Origin: Fen-1273 sp035516035
GTDB lineage: Bacteria > Bacteroidota > Ignavibacteria > UBA10030 > UBA6906
Reading direction: 5' to 3'
NCBI GenBank assembly: GCA_035516035.1
Contig: DATJAS010000103.1
Coordinates: 1-64,000, forward strand
Length of the DNA: 64,000 bases
Within the stretch, counting starts at the first letter, position 1; the number at the start of each line of letters is the position of its first letter. The position numbers were made by a program, and so were the translations under genes. Below are positions 43,093 through 52,347 of the stretch, piece after piece. Under the pieces are notes generated by a model. The model searched no databases. It was not told the DNA's origin and saw only the letters and a list, made by a program, of their open reading frames with translations.

Positions 43093-43905
43093 CTATCGCC
43101 TGCCACCGCCGCCGCCGTGTGATCCGCCGCCCCCGCCCCCGCCGCCACGGCTTCCACCGCCACCACCGCGGCTGCCTCCACCAGCGGACGCCGGAGCGGA
43201 TGAACGTCCACCACCGCCCGACGAATACCCCCTACCCCCGGAGCGCGCGGAAGACGTGCCCGAGGGAGCGGGACGCGCATACACGCCGCGCGCAGGCCGC
43301 GAGCCGTACGTCCGCACCGCGCTGCGCGTGCGCACGCCGGGTGTTGCCCCGGGCCGGGCTCCTGGCCTCGGAGCCACGAGTGCCGAGCTTCTCCCCGGCG
43401 CAGCGACAGTCCCGGGGGCCGCAGACGTCCCGTACGCGCCGCGTGAGCCGCCGGTTGTGCGGATCATGCCGAACCTCCTCGTGCCATACGGGCCGCCATA
43501 GTAGCCATGCCCCCCGTAGTATCCGTGACCGCCGTAGTAGCCGGGCCAGCCGTAGTATCCGAAGTAGAAGGGAGAGTAGTACGGGTAATACGCGCCGTAG
43601 TAGGGCCAACTGTCATACCAGGGATAGCCGTACCCGTACCAGGGGGCGCGCCAGCCGAACCCGAGCCCGACGCTGAAGGCCGGGTAATCCGCGGGATAGT
43701 AGTTCTCATAATAGAAGTCGTCGCGTGCACTCTGGTAGTCGGCCGTGGTGTCGGCCTGCGACTGCCCGGGTGCGGGGCTATCCTCTGCGTACCCCTCGTC
43801 GTCGTCCCCGCGGGTTGTGCTCATCTGCGTGTAGCACCCCGGCAGGAACACGACCAGAGAGGCGGCGATCAGGCCGCCCGTCAGATATCGTGTCCAATGT
43901 CTCAT
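43093..43905 (-). CDS. Gly/Tyr-rich low-complexity lipoprotein
   Basis: 270 residues from ATG 43905, with GAGGCG upstream. Signal peptide with lipobox LPGC (Cys24). Three zones follow: an acidic segment (residues 25-70), a Tyr/Gly/Pro zone with YYGGHGYYGGHGYYGG and many YY/WP pairs, and a Ser/Gly/Arg/Pro tail ending in runs of SRGGGG. There is no globular domain. It is expected on the outer membrane or surface, perhaps structural or adhesive. The tail's extreme codon bias makes its exact frame less certain than its N-terminus. Confidence 0.7.
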   Translation of the reverse strand: MRHWTRYLTGGLIAASLVVFLPGCYTQMSTTRGDDDEGYAEDSPAPGQSQADTTADYQSARDDFYYENYYPADYPAFSVGLGFGWRAPWYGYGYPWYDSWPYYGAYYPYYSPFYFGYYGWPGYYGGHGYYGGHGYYGGPYGTRRFGMIRTTGGSRGAYGTSAAPGTVAAPGRSSALVAPRPGARPGATPGVRTRSAVRTYGSRPARGVYARPAPSGTSSARSGGRGYSSGGGGRSSAPASAGGGSRGGGGGSRGGGGGGGGSHGGGGGRR

Positions 43906-44105
43906 GGTGTTCGCCTCGTGATGAATGTGTTCATCGGTCACAGTAAACCGCAACATTGGTGCCAATGGACCTGCCGGAATTCGGCGTTTCAGGGGGTTCC
44001 GGCGGAGGGCTCTGTGCAGATTTCTGGACATGCTGCGCATGGCCGTTCATTAATGAGAACACCGGTACAGGCGACGCGATTCCCGCCTGACTCCCGGGGG
44101 CTCTC
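43906..44105. other. Intergenic region
   Basis: 200 bp upstream of the Gly/Tyr-rich lipoprotein gene and downstream of the barrel gene. It presumably contains the lipoprotein promoter on the minus strand, but I see no convincing -35/-10 pair and no terminator hairpin. Confidence 0.4.
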
Positions 44106-44888
44106 TCAGAGTGGCCTGACGTATTCGATGTGAACGGTCCTGTTGGCCACGGTGACGTTACCCCCGTTGTCGTCCAGGTCCTTGAAGCTCACGCCGAGCG
44201 TGAGTCCTCCGCCGAGCGAGCAGCGAAGCGCGGCGTTGAGATATCCTCGCCCGGAGCCGAGCGAATTTCCCCCCGCGTCGTTCATTCCCATGTTGTACTC
44301 GAGCATGAGCGAGAGAAACGGCCCCAGCGTCTTTTCGATCCCGGCGAAGAGGTTCATGTTCCTGTTCCCGTCCGAGCGCTCGAGCGAATAGTTGGTCCCC
44401 CCGTGTATGCTGAGGTACCCGAGCGCGGAGTAGTTCTTGCTCAAAACCGCGAAGAACCCGGGGGACTTGATCGTGTAGCGGGAAAGTGAACGGACGTAGC
44501 CGTCATGCCCCTGCGAATCGAACCCGAGCGCCAGCGCGGGGACATAGACGCTCTCTTCCAGGAGGCGGACGCGGACGTTGAACCCCGGCGTCGCGTTCAT
44601 GACGGGGGTGGACTCCCCGATCAGTGAGGATCCCCCGTACGAGAGTCCCGCGCTCAGGCGGTCGAATATCCCGACGTCAAACGCCAGGTCGACTCCCCCG
44701 TCACGGTAGAACTCCGCGTCAAATGCCATGCTCCCCCGCGGGAGCATGCCCGCCGTCGGGCAATCCACGAGCCAGCGGGGCTCGAGCCTTCCCGAGGAGC
44801 CTGCCGAGCCCTGCGCGCCCGCCCGGGAGCCGGCAGCAATGACGAGGAGCACCGCCGCCAGCCGCGGCGCGTCAGAGATCGTCTTCAC
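44106..44888 (-). CDS. Outer-membrane beta-barrel protein, YjbH-like
   Basis: 260 residues from GTG 44888 (GGAAAAG about 9 nt upstream), overlapping the amidohydrolase stop by 17 bp. Signal peptide to about GAQGS. The body has repeated beta strands such as MAFDAEFYRDGGVDLAFDVG, FDRLSAGLSYGGSSLIG and FNVRVRLLEE, like the YjbH/exopolysaccharide-associated barrel proteins, but shorter. It ends HIEYVRPL. Function is unknown and could concern polysaccharide export. The overlap indicates coupling with the amidohydrolase. Confidence 0.6.
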   Translation of the reverse strand: MKTISDAPRLAAVLLVIAAGSRAGAQGSAGSSGRLEPRWLVDCPTAGMLPRGSMAFDAEFYRDGGVDLAFDVGIFDRLSAGLSYGGSSLIGESTPVMNATPGFNVRVRLLEESVYVPALALGFDSQGHDGYVRSLSRYTIKSPGFFAVLSKNYSALGYLSIHGGTNYSLERSDGNRNMNLFAGIEKTLGPFLSLMLEYNMGMNDAGGNSLGSGRGYLNAALRCSLGGGLTLGVSFKDLDDNGGNVTVANRTVHIEYVRPL

Positions 44889-46326
44889 CGAACACTTTTC
44901 CGATTTTCCGCGTGGGCACGGGATATTTCTGCGCGGGAGCGCCGGCCTCAGGTTCATGATGGGGCGGCTTTTCCATGTCGGAATCCCGTTCACCAGGACC
45001 TGCTCCGTCTGCGGCGCCGGGGCGCTCGGGGGGCACAAGGGGGACCCGCGCATTTTGCGTACCGCGTGCGCTCTCCCGCCCCGCAGGGAAGAACTGAGCG
45101 TAGAGACGGCGGAACTCCCGGAGAATTTCCGCGCCGCGCGGATGTGCCTGCTCACCGTGACGCACGCGGAAGACTCCCTGTGTCATGACGTCGGTTATCC
45201 GGACGCTCTCACCGCCGTCGACGATCATTGCGGCGAGTTCGGCGGCCGACGCCCCGGGTCCCGGGAGCGGCACGGGAAAAGGCTCCAGCGGCACCATGAC
45301 GAGGTCGGCGAATTTCCCGACCTCGAGCGACCCGCAGTGCCCCTCGATGCCGAGAGCGCGCGCTCCACCCCCCGTCGCCATCCGGAGGAGCTCAAGGGGC
45401 GTCCAGGCCGGAGTGCCGGGAATGTACCCGGGGAGCGCGCGGAGCGCTCTCACCTCGCCGAGCATGTCCGTGTCCCCCCAGTCGGTACCGATAGAGAGGG
45501 AAACGTCGCGCCCTTTGAGGTGGCGGAGGAGCGGATAGCCGGTCTGCTTGGCCAGCGCGGAACGAAGCGCGAGCGCCAGGGGAATGCCCAGCTCCCGGAG
45601 GAGTTCAATATCCCGTGCAGGAATGTGATTGCCGTGCGCCAGCTGCGTTGACTGAAGGAGCGCCCCCGCGTCCTTCAGCACACGCAGGGGGCTTTTCTTA
45701 AACCTGCGCCGCAGCGCTTCGACCTCGTGCCGGTCCTCCCCGACCTGCGCGGCGATCGGAAACCCGGTCTCCGCCGAGAGGCGCACGAGGCTCTCGAGGC
45801 TGTAGACGGTGAAACTCTCCGCTGGACCCGCGGCAATCGAACACCGCTGCGCGCCCGGCGTGCGGAGCGCGCTCACCTGTTCCCAGGTCTGGAGCGCCGC
45901 GACGACGCGGATGCCGGCGCCCGAGAGCGCGTCGAGCGCTTCACCGAGGACGGGGGGAACGTACGGGGCGGGATGCTCGCCGAGCGACGTCGTCCCCCCC
46001 CGCAGGTGAAGGAGAGCCCCCGCGCGGTAGAGCGCCACCACCGGGTGGGCTGAGGCCGGCTCCAGCAGCCTCGCGCGGGCCGCGGCGACGTCCCGACGGC
46101 GTTCCCATTCGCCGGAAGGAAACCCGTCGGTCGCGTAGCGCAGGAGAACGCTCTCGCCGTGGTGATGGGCGTTGACGAAGCCCGGGAAGATCAGCGAGGC
46201 CGATGCGTCGACGATAGCCGCTCCCGGATAGAGGGAGGTGAGGGATTGCGCGGAGGAGGTGATGTCCACGATCCGGCCGTCGCGCACGAGCAGGCTGAGC
46301 CGGCCGCAGCTGTCGGCGGCGTCCAT
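44872..46326 (-). CDS. Amidohydrolase superfamily protein (COG0402 deaminase type)
   Basis: 484 residues from ATG 46326. The family's usual first strand (FLIIADGVVLT before MDAAD) lies upstream in frame, up to about 46371, without ATG/GTG/TTG, so the true start may be a CTG inside cysS. The metal site starts NAHHHGES. Later HGNHIPARD and the Asp in TDWGDTD supply the other ligands. This suggests hydrolysis or deamination of an N-heterocycle. The last 80 residues are a Pro/Glu-rich, unstructured tail absent from relatives. It overlaps the barrel gene downstream. Confidence 0.83.
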   Translation of the reverse strand: MDAADSCGRLSLLVRDGRIVDITSSAQSLTSLYPGAAIVDASASLIFPGFVNAHHHGESVLLRYATDGFPSGEWERRRDVAAARARLLEPASAHPVVALYRAGALLHLRGGTTSLGEHPAPYVPPVLGEALDALSGAGIRVVAALQTWEQVSALRTPGAQRCSIAAGPAESFTVYSLESLVRLSAETGFPIAAQVGEDRHEVEALRRRFKKSPLRVLKDAGALLQSTQLAHGNHIPARDIELLRELGIPLALALRSALAKQTGYPLLRHLKGRDVSLSIGTDWGDTDMLGEVRALRALPGYIPGTPAWTPLELLRMATGGGARALGIEGHCGSLEVGKFADLVMVPLEPFPVPLPGPGASAAELAAMIVDGGESVRITDVMTQGVFRVRHGEQAHPRGAEILREFRRLYAQFFPAGRESARGTQNARVPLVPPERPGAADGAGPGERDSDMEKPPHHEPEAGAPAQKYPVPTRKIGKVFGEDDL

Positions 46327-46352
46327 CGTCAGGACGACGCCGTCGGCGATGA

Positions 46353-47804
46353 TCAGGAAGTTCTTTTCCAGCTCGTCCCCGTCTTCTTGTCTTCCAGGCC
46401 GATGCCGACACGCGCGAGCCCGTCGCGGATCCTGTCGGCAAGCGCCCAGAGCTTCTGCGCGCGCACCTCGGACCGGACATCCAGGAGCACATGCATCACG
46501 CCGTCCAGGAGCCCGCCGGCGTCCCCGCCCGTCCCTTGCGCGCCCGGCCGGAGGCCGAGCACGCTCCCGGCGTGCGCGTCGAAGAACGCCGCGACCGCCT
46601 CGAGCGACGGCCGCCCGTAGTTCTTCCCCGTGGCAAGCGCGCCGTTCAGCTCGCGGGCGAGGTCGAACAGGACGGCAAGCGCCTGGGGCGTGTTGAAGTC
46701 GTCGTCCATCGCCCCGCGAAACGCCTCACCGGCCCGGGAGAGGTCGAGGGGAACGGGGTCGCCGGCGGCGGGCGCCGTCCGGGTGCGCTCCCCGAGGTTC
46801 GCAAGCGCGTTGGCGAGCTTCACGTAGCCCGCGCTCGCTCCCTCGACGGCCTGGTCGCTGAAGTCCAGCGTGCTCCGGTAGTGGCTCTGCAGGACGAACA
46901 GGCGCACGACCTGGGGATCCCACCGCGCGAACGCGTCCTTCAGCGTGACGAAATTCCCGAGCGACTTCCCCATTTTCCTGCCGTCGACAGTCACCATGTT
47001 GTTGTGCAGCCAGTAGCGCACGAACGGTTTCCCCGTGGCTCCCTCGCTCTGGGCGATCTCGCATTCGTGATGGGGGAACTGGTTCTCCAGCCCCCCGCCG
47101 TGAATGTCGAACTCTTCGCCGAGGTACTTGATCGACATCGCGGAGCACTCGATGTGCCATCCCGGGAACCCCTCCCCCCAGGGGCTCGGCCATCGCATGA
47201 TGTGGCCGGGCTCTGCCTTTTTCCAGAGCGCGAAATCCGCCGGATGCCTCTTCTCCTGCTTGATTTCCACGCGGGCCCCGGCGGCAAGCTCCTCCACGGT
47301 CCGGCCGGAAAGCCGGCCATAGGCGGGGAACGAGCCGACGTCAAAATAGACCGACCCGTTCGCCACGTAGGCCATTCCCTTCGCCAGGAGCGCCTCCACC
47401 ATGGCAATCTGCTCGGTGATGTGCCCCGACGCGCGGGGGACGATATCCGGGCGGAGGACGCCCAGAGCGTCCATGTCCTCGAAGTAGCTCCGGGTGTATG
47501 TCTCGGCGAGCTGCATCGGGTGGATCCTGTCAAGGCGCGCCTGGCGGACGAGCTTGTCCTCCCCCTGGTCCGCGTCGTCGGTCAGGTGCCCGACGTCCGT
47601 GATGTTCTGGACGTAGAGCACGTTGTAGCCCGCGTGGCGGAGATAGCGGACGATCACGTCAAACGACACGTAGCTCTTGGCGTGCCCGAGGTGGGAGTGC
47701 CCGTAGACGGTCGGGCCGCACACGTAGAGGCCGACCCGCCCCTCGTGCAGCGGCGTGAACGGTTCCTTGCGTCGGTGGAGCGTGTTGTAGACCTGGAGTG
47801 GCAT
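46353..47804 (-). CDS. cysS: Cysteinyl-tRNA synthetase
   Basis: 483 residues. It begins MPLQVYNTLHRRKEPFTPL and continues with VGLYVCGPTVYGHSHLGHAKS (zinc-binding Cys and the HIGH-type motif). The zinc ligands recur in SAMSIKYLG and HHECEIAQSE. KMGKSLGNF is the KMSKS-type loop, and the DALR-type helical domain closes the protein. It charges tRNA-Cys. All motifs and length are standard. recN lies 28 bp upstream on the same strand. Confidence 0.97.
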   Translation of the reverse strand: MPLQVYNTLHRRKEPFTPLHEGRVGLYVCGPTVYGHSHLGHAKSYVSFDVIVRYLRHAGYNVLYVQNITDVGHLTDDADQGEDKLVRQARLDRIHPMQLAETYTRSYFEDMDALGVLRPDIVPRASGHITEQIAMVEALLAKGMAYVANGSVYFDVGSFPAYGRLSGRTVEELAAGARVEIKQEKRHPADFALWKKAEPGHIMRWPSPWGEGFPGWHIECSAMSIKYLGEEFDIHGGGLENQFPHHECEIAQSEGATGKPFVRYWLHNNMVTVDGRKMGKSLGNFVTLKDAFARWDPQVVRLFVLQSHYRSTLDFSDQAVEGASAGYVKLANALANLGERTRTAPAAGDPVPLDLSRAGEAFRGAMDDDFNTPQALAVLFDLARELNGALATGKNYGRPSLEAVAAFFDAHAGSVLGLRPGAQGTGGDAGGLLDGVMHVLLDVRSEVRAQKLWALADRIRDGLARVGIGLEDKKTGTSWKRTS

Positions 47805-47832
47805 GACTCTCTCTGTGATGGAAACAGGGTCA

Positions 47833-49548
47833 CTATGCGGGGGGGGCGAGCCCCATGAGCTCCCGCGCGCCGAGGAGGCCGGCGTCCGTCACCTCCGCGC
47901 CGCTCAGCAGCCGCGCCACTTCGCGCACCTGCTCTTCGAGCTCCAGGCGCCGCATCGAGGTGGCGGTCCGCGTTCCCCGCTCGGTTTTCTCCACGGCAAA
48001 ATGGGCGTCGGCGAGCCCCGCGATCTGCGGGAGGTGGGTAATGGCGATGACCTGGTGAAACGCCGACAGCGCCTTGAGCGCCTTCCCGACGGCCTGTGCC
48101 ACCCGGCCGCTGACGCCGACGTCGATCTCGTCAAAAATCAGGACCGGCAGCCGGTCCGATTTCGCCAGGATGCTCTTCAGCGCAAGCATGATGCGGGAGA
48201 TTTCCCCCCCGGAGGCAACCCGCGCCAGGGGCATCGCTTCTTCCCCGAGGTTCGTGGAGATGAAAAACTCCACCTCGTCGAAGCCCCGCGCGTTCAGCAT
48301 GACGCTGCGCGCGCCGGCGCCGACGGCGTCCGAGGCGGCCTCCTCCGCGTTGCGGGCGGCAATGCGCGTCTCGAATTTCGCATGGCGGATGCCGAGCCGG
48401 CCGAGCTCTTCCACCACGGCGCGGTCGACCTTGCGCGCCGCTTCGTGCCGCTTGGCCGAGAGGCGCGCGGCGACGGCGCCGCACGCCGCGCGCGCGGTCT
48501 CCCGTTCCACGGTCAGCGTGCCGATCACCTCGTTGAAATTCGCGGCGAGCTTCACCTCCTCGCCGATCTTCGCCCGCTGCGCGATCGTGCTCTCGATCGA
48601 CCCGCCGTACTTGCGCTTCAGGAGCGAGAGCTTCCCCAGCCGGTCGCGCAGCGCGTCGAGCCGCTCCGGGTTGAATTCCACGCGGGCATTGTAGGACTGG
48701 ATAAATTTCGCCAGCTCGGCGACGACCGCCTCCGCGGAAGCGCATTCCCGCGCCGCGTCCGCGAACTGCATGTCGATGGAGGCAAGATCCTGGAGCTGGT
48801 TCCGCGCGATGACCAGGAGATCGTGCACGGATTGCTCCCCTTCGTAGAGCGCGCCGTAGAGCGTTCCCGTGGCGGCGAAGAGCTTTTCGGCGTTCTCCAG
48901 GATCTTCAGCTCCGCCTCGAGCTCCTCCTCCTCGCCCGCGCGCGGCGCCACGGCGTCGATCTCCGCGACCTGGAACTCGTAGAACTCCCTCCGCTCCGCA
49001 AGCTGTCGCTCCCGCTGCCTGAGATCCTCAAGCTCGAGCGCGATCTCCCGGAGCTTCCGGCGCGCAGCCTGGAACTCCGCGACCATCGCGTCCAGCCCCC
49101 CGAAATCGTCCAGGACCGCGATGTGCGTCTCCGTCCGCAGCAGGGACTGGTGCTCATGCTGTCCATGGAGGTCGACCAGCAGCTCCCCGACCTGTTTCTG
49201 GAGGGCGAGCGTCGCGGGACTGTCGGCGATGAAGCAGCGGCTCTGCCCCTTCGCGCTCACCTCCCTGCGCACGATCAGCTCGTCGGCGGGCGCGATGCCG
49301 TTCTCCTCCAGAAGACGGCGCACCCGCGCGTTCCCGGCAACGTGAAACGTCCCCTCCACCACCGCGCGGTCCCCCCCCTTGCGGACCACCTCGGCGCTCG
49401 CCCGTTCGCCCAGCACCAGCCCGAGCGCGTCGATGATGATGGACTTCCCCGAGCCCGTCTCCCCCGTGATGATGACGAGGCCGCTCGCAAAGTCGACGGC
49501 GAGCTCTTCGACCAGGGCGTAGTTCCTGATGAGAAGCGATTTCAGCAT
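47833..49548 (-). CDS. recN: DNA repair ATPase RecN
   Basis: 571 residues. An SMC-like head with Walker A GETGSGKSIIIDALG near the N-terminus (about residues 29-43) is followed by a coiled coil (about 150-380). The signature LARVASGGEISRIMLALK and Walker B LPVLIFDEIDVGVSG come next, then the D-loop and ending. RecN acts in double-strand break repair with RecA. Length and order are normal. The first helix MLKSLLIRNYALVEEL is typical. Confidence 0.96.
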   Translation of the reverse strand: MLKSLLIRNYALVEELAVDFASGLVIITGETGSGKSIIIDALGLVLGERASAEVVRKGGDRAVVEGTFHVAGNARVRRLLEENGIAPADELIVRREVSAKGQSRCFIADSPATLALQKQVGELLVDLHGQHEHQSLLRTETHIAVLDDFGGLDAMVAEFQAARRKLREIALELEDLRQRERQLAERREFYEFQVAEIDAVAPRAGEEEELEAELKILENAEKLFAATGTLYGALYEGEQSVHDLLVIARNQLQDLASIDMQFADAARECASAEAVVAELAKFIQSYNARVEFNPERLDALRDRLGKLSLLKRKYGGSIESTIAQRAKIGEEVKLAANFNEVIGTLTVERETARAACGAVAARLSAKRHEAARKVDRAVVEELGRLGIRHAKFETRIAARNAEEAASDAVGAGARSVMLNARGFDEVEFFISTNLGEEAMPLARVASGGEISRIMLALKSILAKSDRLPVLIFDEIDVGVSGRVAQAVGKALKALSAFHQVIAITHLPQIAGLADAHFAVEKTERGTRTATSMRRLELEEQVREVARLLSGAEVTDAGLLGARELMGLAPPA

Positions 49549-49579
49549 GTGGAGAATCTAGCCATTGCCCCCCATTTAT

Positions 49580-50359
49580 TCAATTTTCCCCGGGCGGGGC
49601 GATGCCGTCGTCACCGGCGGCGGCGCCGAAGAACCGGAGATCGGGGACGTCGGGAAGAATGCCGTGGTAGTAGGCGTACCTGAGGAACTCACGTATCCCT
49701 TCCTGCACGTTCTCGGGGAAGTCGTAGGCAAAGCGGGGCTCTCCCCCGGGGGAATCGTCGGGGCAGCTCACGTCGCCCAGCGCGGAGAGTGCAGACCATG
49801 CGCGGGGCCCCAGCCCTTTTTCCCGCGCGCACCAGAACCCGTGCACGTACGGGAGGTCGGTGGCGGCGATCCATTCCTCGACCAGGTCCAGCGCCTTCGT
49901 CGCGGCTTCTGCGCCGGTTGCGGCCAAGTCTCCCGCCAGGAGCGCCGCGTCGGCCTTCGCGAGCATCTCGCGGAGTCCCCCGGCCACCGGGACAATCTGC
50001 GGCTCCAGGTCGAAGCGCTCCGTGAGGATGATGCGGGCCAGGATGATGTCGGACGCTGACACCGGCTGTACGGCGAGCGTCCTGACGGTCCTCACGCCGG
50101 GGCGGAAGTGGAGCACGATCGACTCGTTGCCCGAATGGGAGGATACGGCGGAGCCCGGCACGATGAGATACTCCGAGGCGTTGCGGGCGTAGTCGATGGG
50201 GGAAAGGAGCGCCCCCCCCAGCGCGTTGCGCTCAAGGCGCAGCGCGAGGGCGGCGGGACTGTCCAGGACGATCTCGAATTGAAGGGCCGACCGGACCGCC
50301 TGCTCCAGCGGGCGGCTGGGCGGGTCGGACGGCATGCCGATGAGCGTGCGCGCGGCCAT
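49580..50359 (-). CDS. MqnA/MqnD-like menaquinone pathway protein
   Basis: 259 residues. The periplasmic-binding-protein-like fold of MqnA family proteins is suggested by LGGALLSPIDYARNASEYLIVPG, SGNESIVLHFRPGVRTVRTLAV and DLPYVHGFWCAREK. MqnA converts chorismate to carboxyvinyloxybenzoate in the futalosine route. The N-terminal IGMPSDPPSRPLEQ takes the place of the usual PYLNSRPL. No other mqn genes are in the window, so the exact step is uncertain, and a diverged solute-binding protein is the alternative. Confidence 0.65.
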   Translation of the reverse strand: MAARTLIGMPSDPPSRPLEQAVRSALQFEIVLDSPAALALRLERNALGGALLSPIDYARNASEYLIVPGSAVSSHSGNESIVLHFRPGVRTVRTLAVQPVSASDIILARIILTERFDLEPQIVPVAGGLREMLAKADAALLAGDLAATGAEAATKALDLVEEWIAATDLPYVHGFWCAREKGLGPRAWSALSALGDVSCPDDSPGGEPRFAYDFPENVQEGIREFLRYAYYHGILPDVPDLRFFGAAAGDDGIAPPGEN

Positions 50360-50424
50360 GGGGAGAATATACCAATTCCCCCGGCGTGAAAGAAGAGGTC
50401 ACCCCGCCCGGCGGGGGGAAACCG

Positions 50425-50766
50425 CTATGCGTTCGTCTTCTGCCGGATCGCCTTGCTGGCGAGGTCGCGCAGGTAGTAGAGCTTGGCGCGGCGAACGGCG
50501 CCGTCCTTGATCTTCTCGATCTTCGCGATCCGGGGGGAATGGAGCGGGAATATGCGCTCGACCCCGACGCCGTCGGACACCTTGCGCACGGTGAACGTGG
50601 CGTTCATCCCGGAGCCGTGGCGTCCCATGACGACGCCCTGGAATTGCTGGATGCGTTCCTTGTCCCCCTCGACGACGCGGACGTGGACGTTGACGGTGTC
50701 TCCGGGGGCGAACGGCGGGATGCCGGTCTTCATCTGTGTCGCTTCTACAAGCTTGAGTTTCTCCAT
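50425..50766 (-). CDS. rplS: 50S ribosomal protein L19
   Basis: 113 residues. MEKLKLVEATQMKTGIPPFAPGDTVNVHVRVVEG in pieces, then RIQQFQGVVMGRHGSGMNATFTVRK, VERIFPLHSPRIAKIE and RRAKLYYLRDL are the L19 signature. It sits at the end of the rpsP-khpA-rimM-trmD-rplS cluster, 23 bp after trmD, as in most bacteria. It is located at the 30S-50S interface. Confidence 0.98.
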   Translation of the reverse strand: MEKLKLVEATQMKTGIPPFAPGDTVNVHVRVVEGDKERIQQFQGVVMGRHGSGMNATFTVRKVSDGVGVERIFPLHSPRIAKIEKIKDGAVRRAKLYYLRDLASKAIRQKTNA

Positions 50767-50789
50767 GGCGTTCTCCGGTGCGGATGCGG

Positions 50790-51470
50790 TTATGTGTGTT
50801 CCATCAGATCCCTGCGGCGCTCCTCGGTTCTCCTCCGCCGCTCGGCCATGCGCCAGGCGGCGATCTCCTCGTGGTTGCCCGAGAGGAGGATGTCCGGTAC
50901 GCGCATCCCCCGGAACTCCGGGGGACGCGTATACGAGGGGGCATCCAGCAGCCCGTCCTGGAATGAATCCGTCAGCAGCGATTCACCGTCGTGCATGACG
51001 CCAGGAATAAGCCGGACCACCGCGTCGATCAGGACGAGCGCCGGGAGCTCCCCCCCCGTCAGGACGTAGTCGCCAATCGAGATCTCCCTGGTGACCAGCC
51101 GCTGGCGGATCCGCTCGTCAATACCCTTGTAGTGCCCGCAGAGCAGTATGAGCGACTCGTGCAGCGAGAGCGCGTTGGCCGTCTGCTGCGTGAGTCGCTC
51201 GCCGTCCGCGCTCAGGTAGATCACCTCGTCGTACCGGCGAGCCGCGGTGAGCGACTCGATCAGCGCGAAGACGGGCTCGGGCCGGAGGATCATCCCTGCC
51301 CCCCCGCCGTACGGCGCGTCGTCGATCGACCGGTGTTTCCCCCCGGCGAAGAGCCGGAGGTCGTGGACGACAATCTCCGCCAGCCCCTTCTCCCGCGCCC
51401 TGCCGAGCATGCTCTCGGAGAGGGGGCCGGACACCAGGGCCGGGAACCCGGTCACCACGTCGATCCTCAT
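50790..51470 (-). CDS. trmD: tRNA (guanine-N1)-methyltransferase TrmD
   Basis: 226 residues. MRIDVVTGFPALV, then DDAPYGGGAGMILRPEPVF, the trefoil-knot SAM site LILLCGHYKGIDERI and VLTGGELPALVLIDAVVRLIPGV are diagnostic. It makes m1G37 in tRNAs including tRNA-Pro, preventing frameshifts; G37 is conserved in the tRNA-Pro copies of this window. The start ATG overlaps the stop of rimM by 4 bp. Confidence 0.98.
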   Translation of the reverse strand: MRIDVVTGFPALVSGPLSESMLGRAREKGLAEIVVHDLRLFAGGKHRSIDDAPYGGGAGMILRPEPVFALIESLTAARRYDEVIYLSADGERLTQQTANALSLHESLILLCGHYKGIDERIRQRLVTREISIGDYVLTGGELPALVLIDAVVRLIPGVMHDGESLLTDSFQDGLLDAPSYTRPPEFRGMRVPDILLSGNHEEIAAWRMAERRRRTEERRRDLMEHT

Positions 51471-51970
51471 GGGCGCTCCACCATCCCTTCGATCAGGCGG
51501 ACCGTCATCGTCCGGGCACCGACGTCCACCGCGCGGACGAATTCCCTGACGGCGGGAATCAGGATCTCTCCCGCAGGGCCCCGCACGACATAGACGTCGC
51601 TCGCCGGGTAGCGCAGGACGTCGGCAACCGTCCCCAGGTCGTTCCCCCCCTCATCCCTCACGGCGATGCCCATGATGTCGTGCACGAAGAACTCACCCTT
51701 TTTCAGGGGGGCCGCGTCCGCCTCGTCGATAAACAATATTTCGCCCCGCAGCCCTTCGGCGGCGCCGCGGTCGTTGATCCCACCGAGCTTCAGGCGGATC
51801 CCCCGGGGACCCACCGCCATGCGCTCCACGGGCCGCTCGCACGCCGCGTGCGTGTCCCTCCCGACCCAGAGGGCGCGGGCGTGACGAAGCCTTGCCGGGA
51901 AATCCGTCATCGGTTGCACGATGACATCTCCCCGCACACCGAAGGCTTTGACGATCGCGCCGACCGCCAT
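51467..51970 (-). CDS. rimM: 16S rRNA processing protein RimM
   Basis: 167 residues from ATG 51970; no strong ribosome site is visible. The N-terminal RimM domain begins VGAIVKAFGVRGDVIV, then the PRC-barrel part FFVHDIMGIAVRDEGGNDLGTV and the ending VREFVRAVDVGARTMTV. It assists maturation of the 30S head. It lies 20 bp after khpA and overlaps trmD, the standard order. Confidence 0.94.
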   Translation of the reverse strand: MAVGAIVKAFGVRGDVIVQPMTDFPARLRHARALWVGRDTHAACERPVERMAVGPRGIRLKLGGINDRGAAEGLRGEILFIDEADAAPLKKGEFFVHDIMGIAVRDEGGNDLGTVADVLRYPASDVYVVRGPAGEILIPAVREFVRAVDVGARTMTVRLIEGMVERP

Positions 51971-51990
51971 CAGGCGGTCAGGGGTGACGC

Positions 51991-52221
51991 TTACTCGGCG
52001 ATTTCCAGTATGACCCGTTTCCCCTCCCGGGCAGCGACAGCGGCAAGGAGGACCCGCATGGCCTGCGCGGTCCGCCCTTTCCTGCCGATCACCTTCCCGA
52101 CGTCCTGTTCCGCAACGTGGAGCGTGAAGATGATCTTGTCTTCCCGCACCTGGTTGTCGAGAACCACGAGTTCGGGGTGGTCCACCAGGTGCCTGGCGAT
52201 GAACTCGATGAACTCCTTCAT
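51991..52221 (-). CDS. khpA: KH-domain RNA-binding protein KhpA
   Basis: 76 residues, the usual length. A single KH domain with the GxxG loop in VGKVIGRKGRTAQAMRVLL. MKEFIEFIARHLVDHPELV at the start is typical. It binds RNA, usually with KhpB/Jag, and affects cell-size and division genes. It is placed between rpsP and rimM as in many bacteria. Confidence 0.95.
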   Translation of the reverse strand: MKEFIEFIARHLVDHPELVVLDNQVREDKIIFTLHVAEQDVGKVIGRKGRTAQAMRVLLAAVAAREGKRVILEIAE

Positions 52222-52347
52222 GACGCTCCTCCTCTCTGCGAACGCTTACCGCTGGGGCCGCACGTGGAGCACCCCGACGCTGTTCACACCTCCTCCCCGC
52301 GGATCGCACCGCGCCGTCCCGCCCGGGGACGGTCGCGCGATCCTTCC

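Noticed and set aside
43093..43905. Calling the Gly-rich tail a tandem DNA repeat or mobile repeat
   Set aside because: The units vary at the DNA level and stay in one frame after a clear lipoprotein signal, so coding low complexity explains them better.
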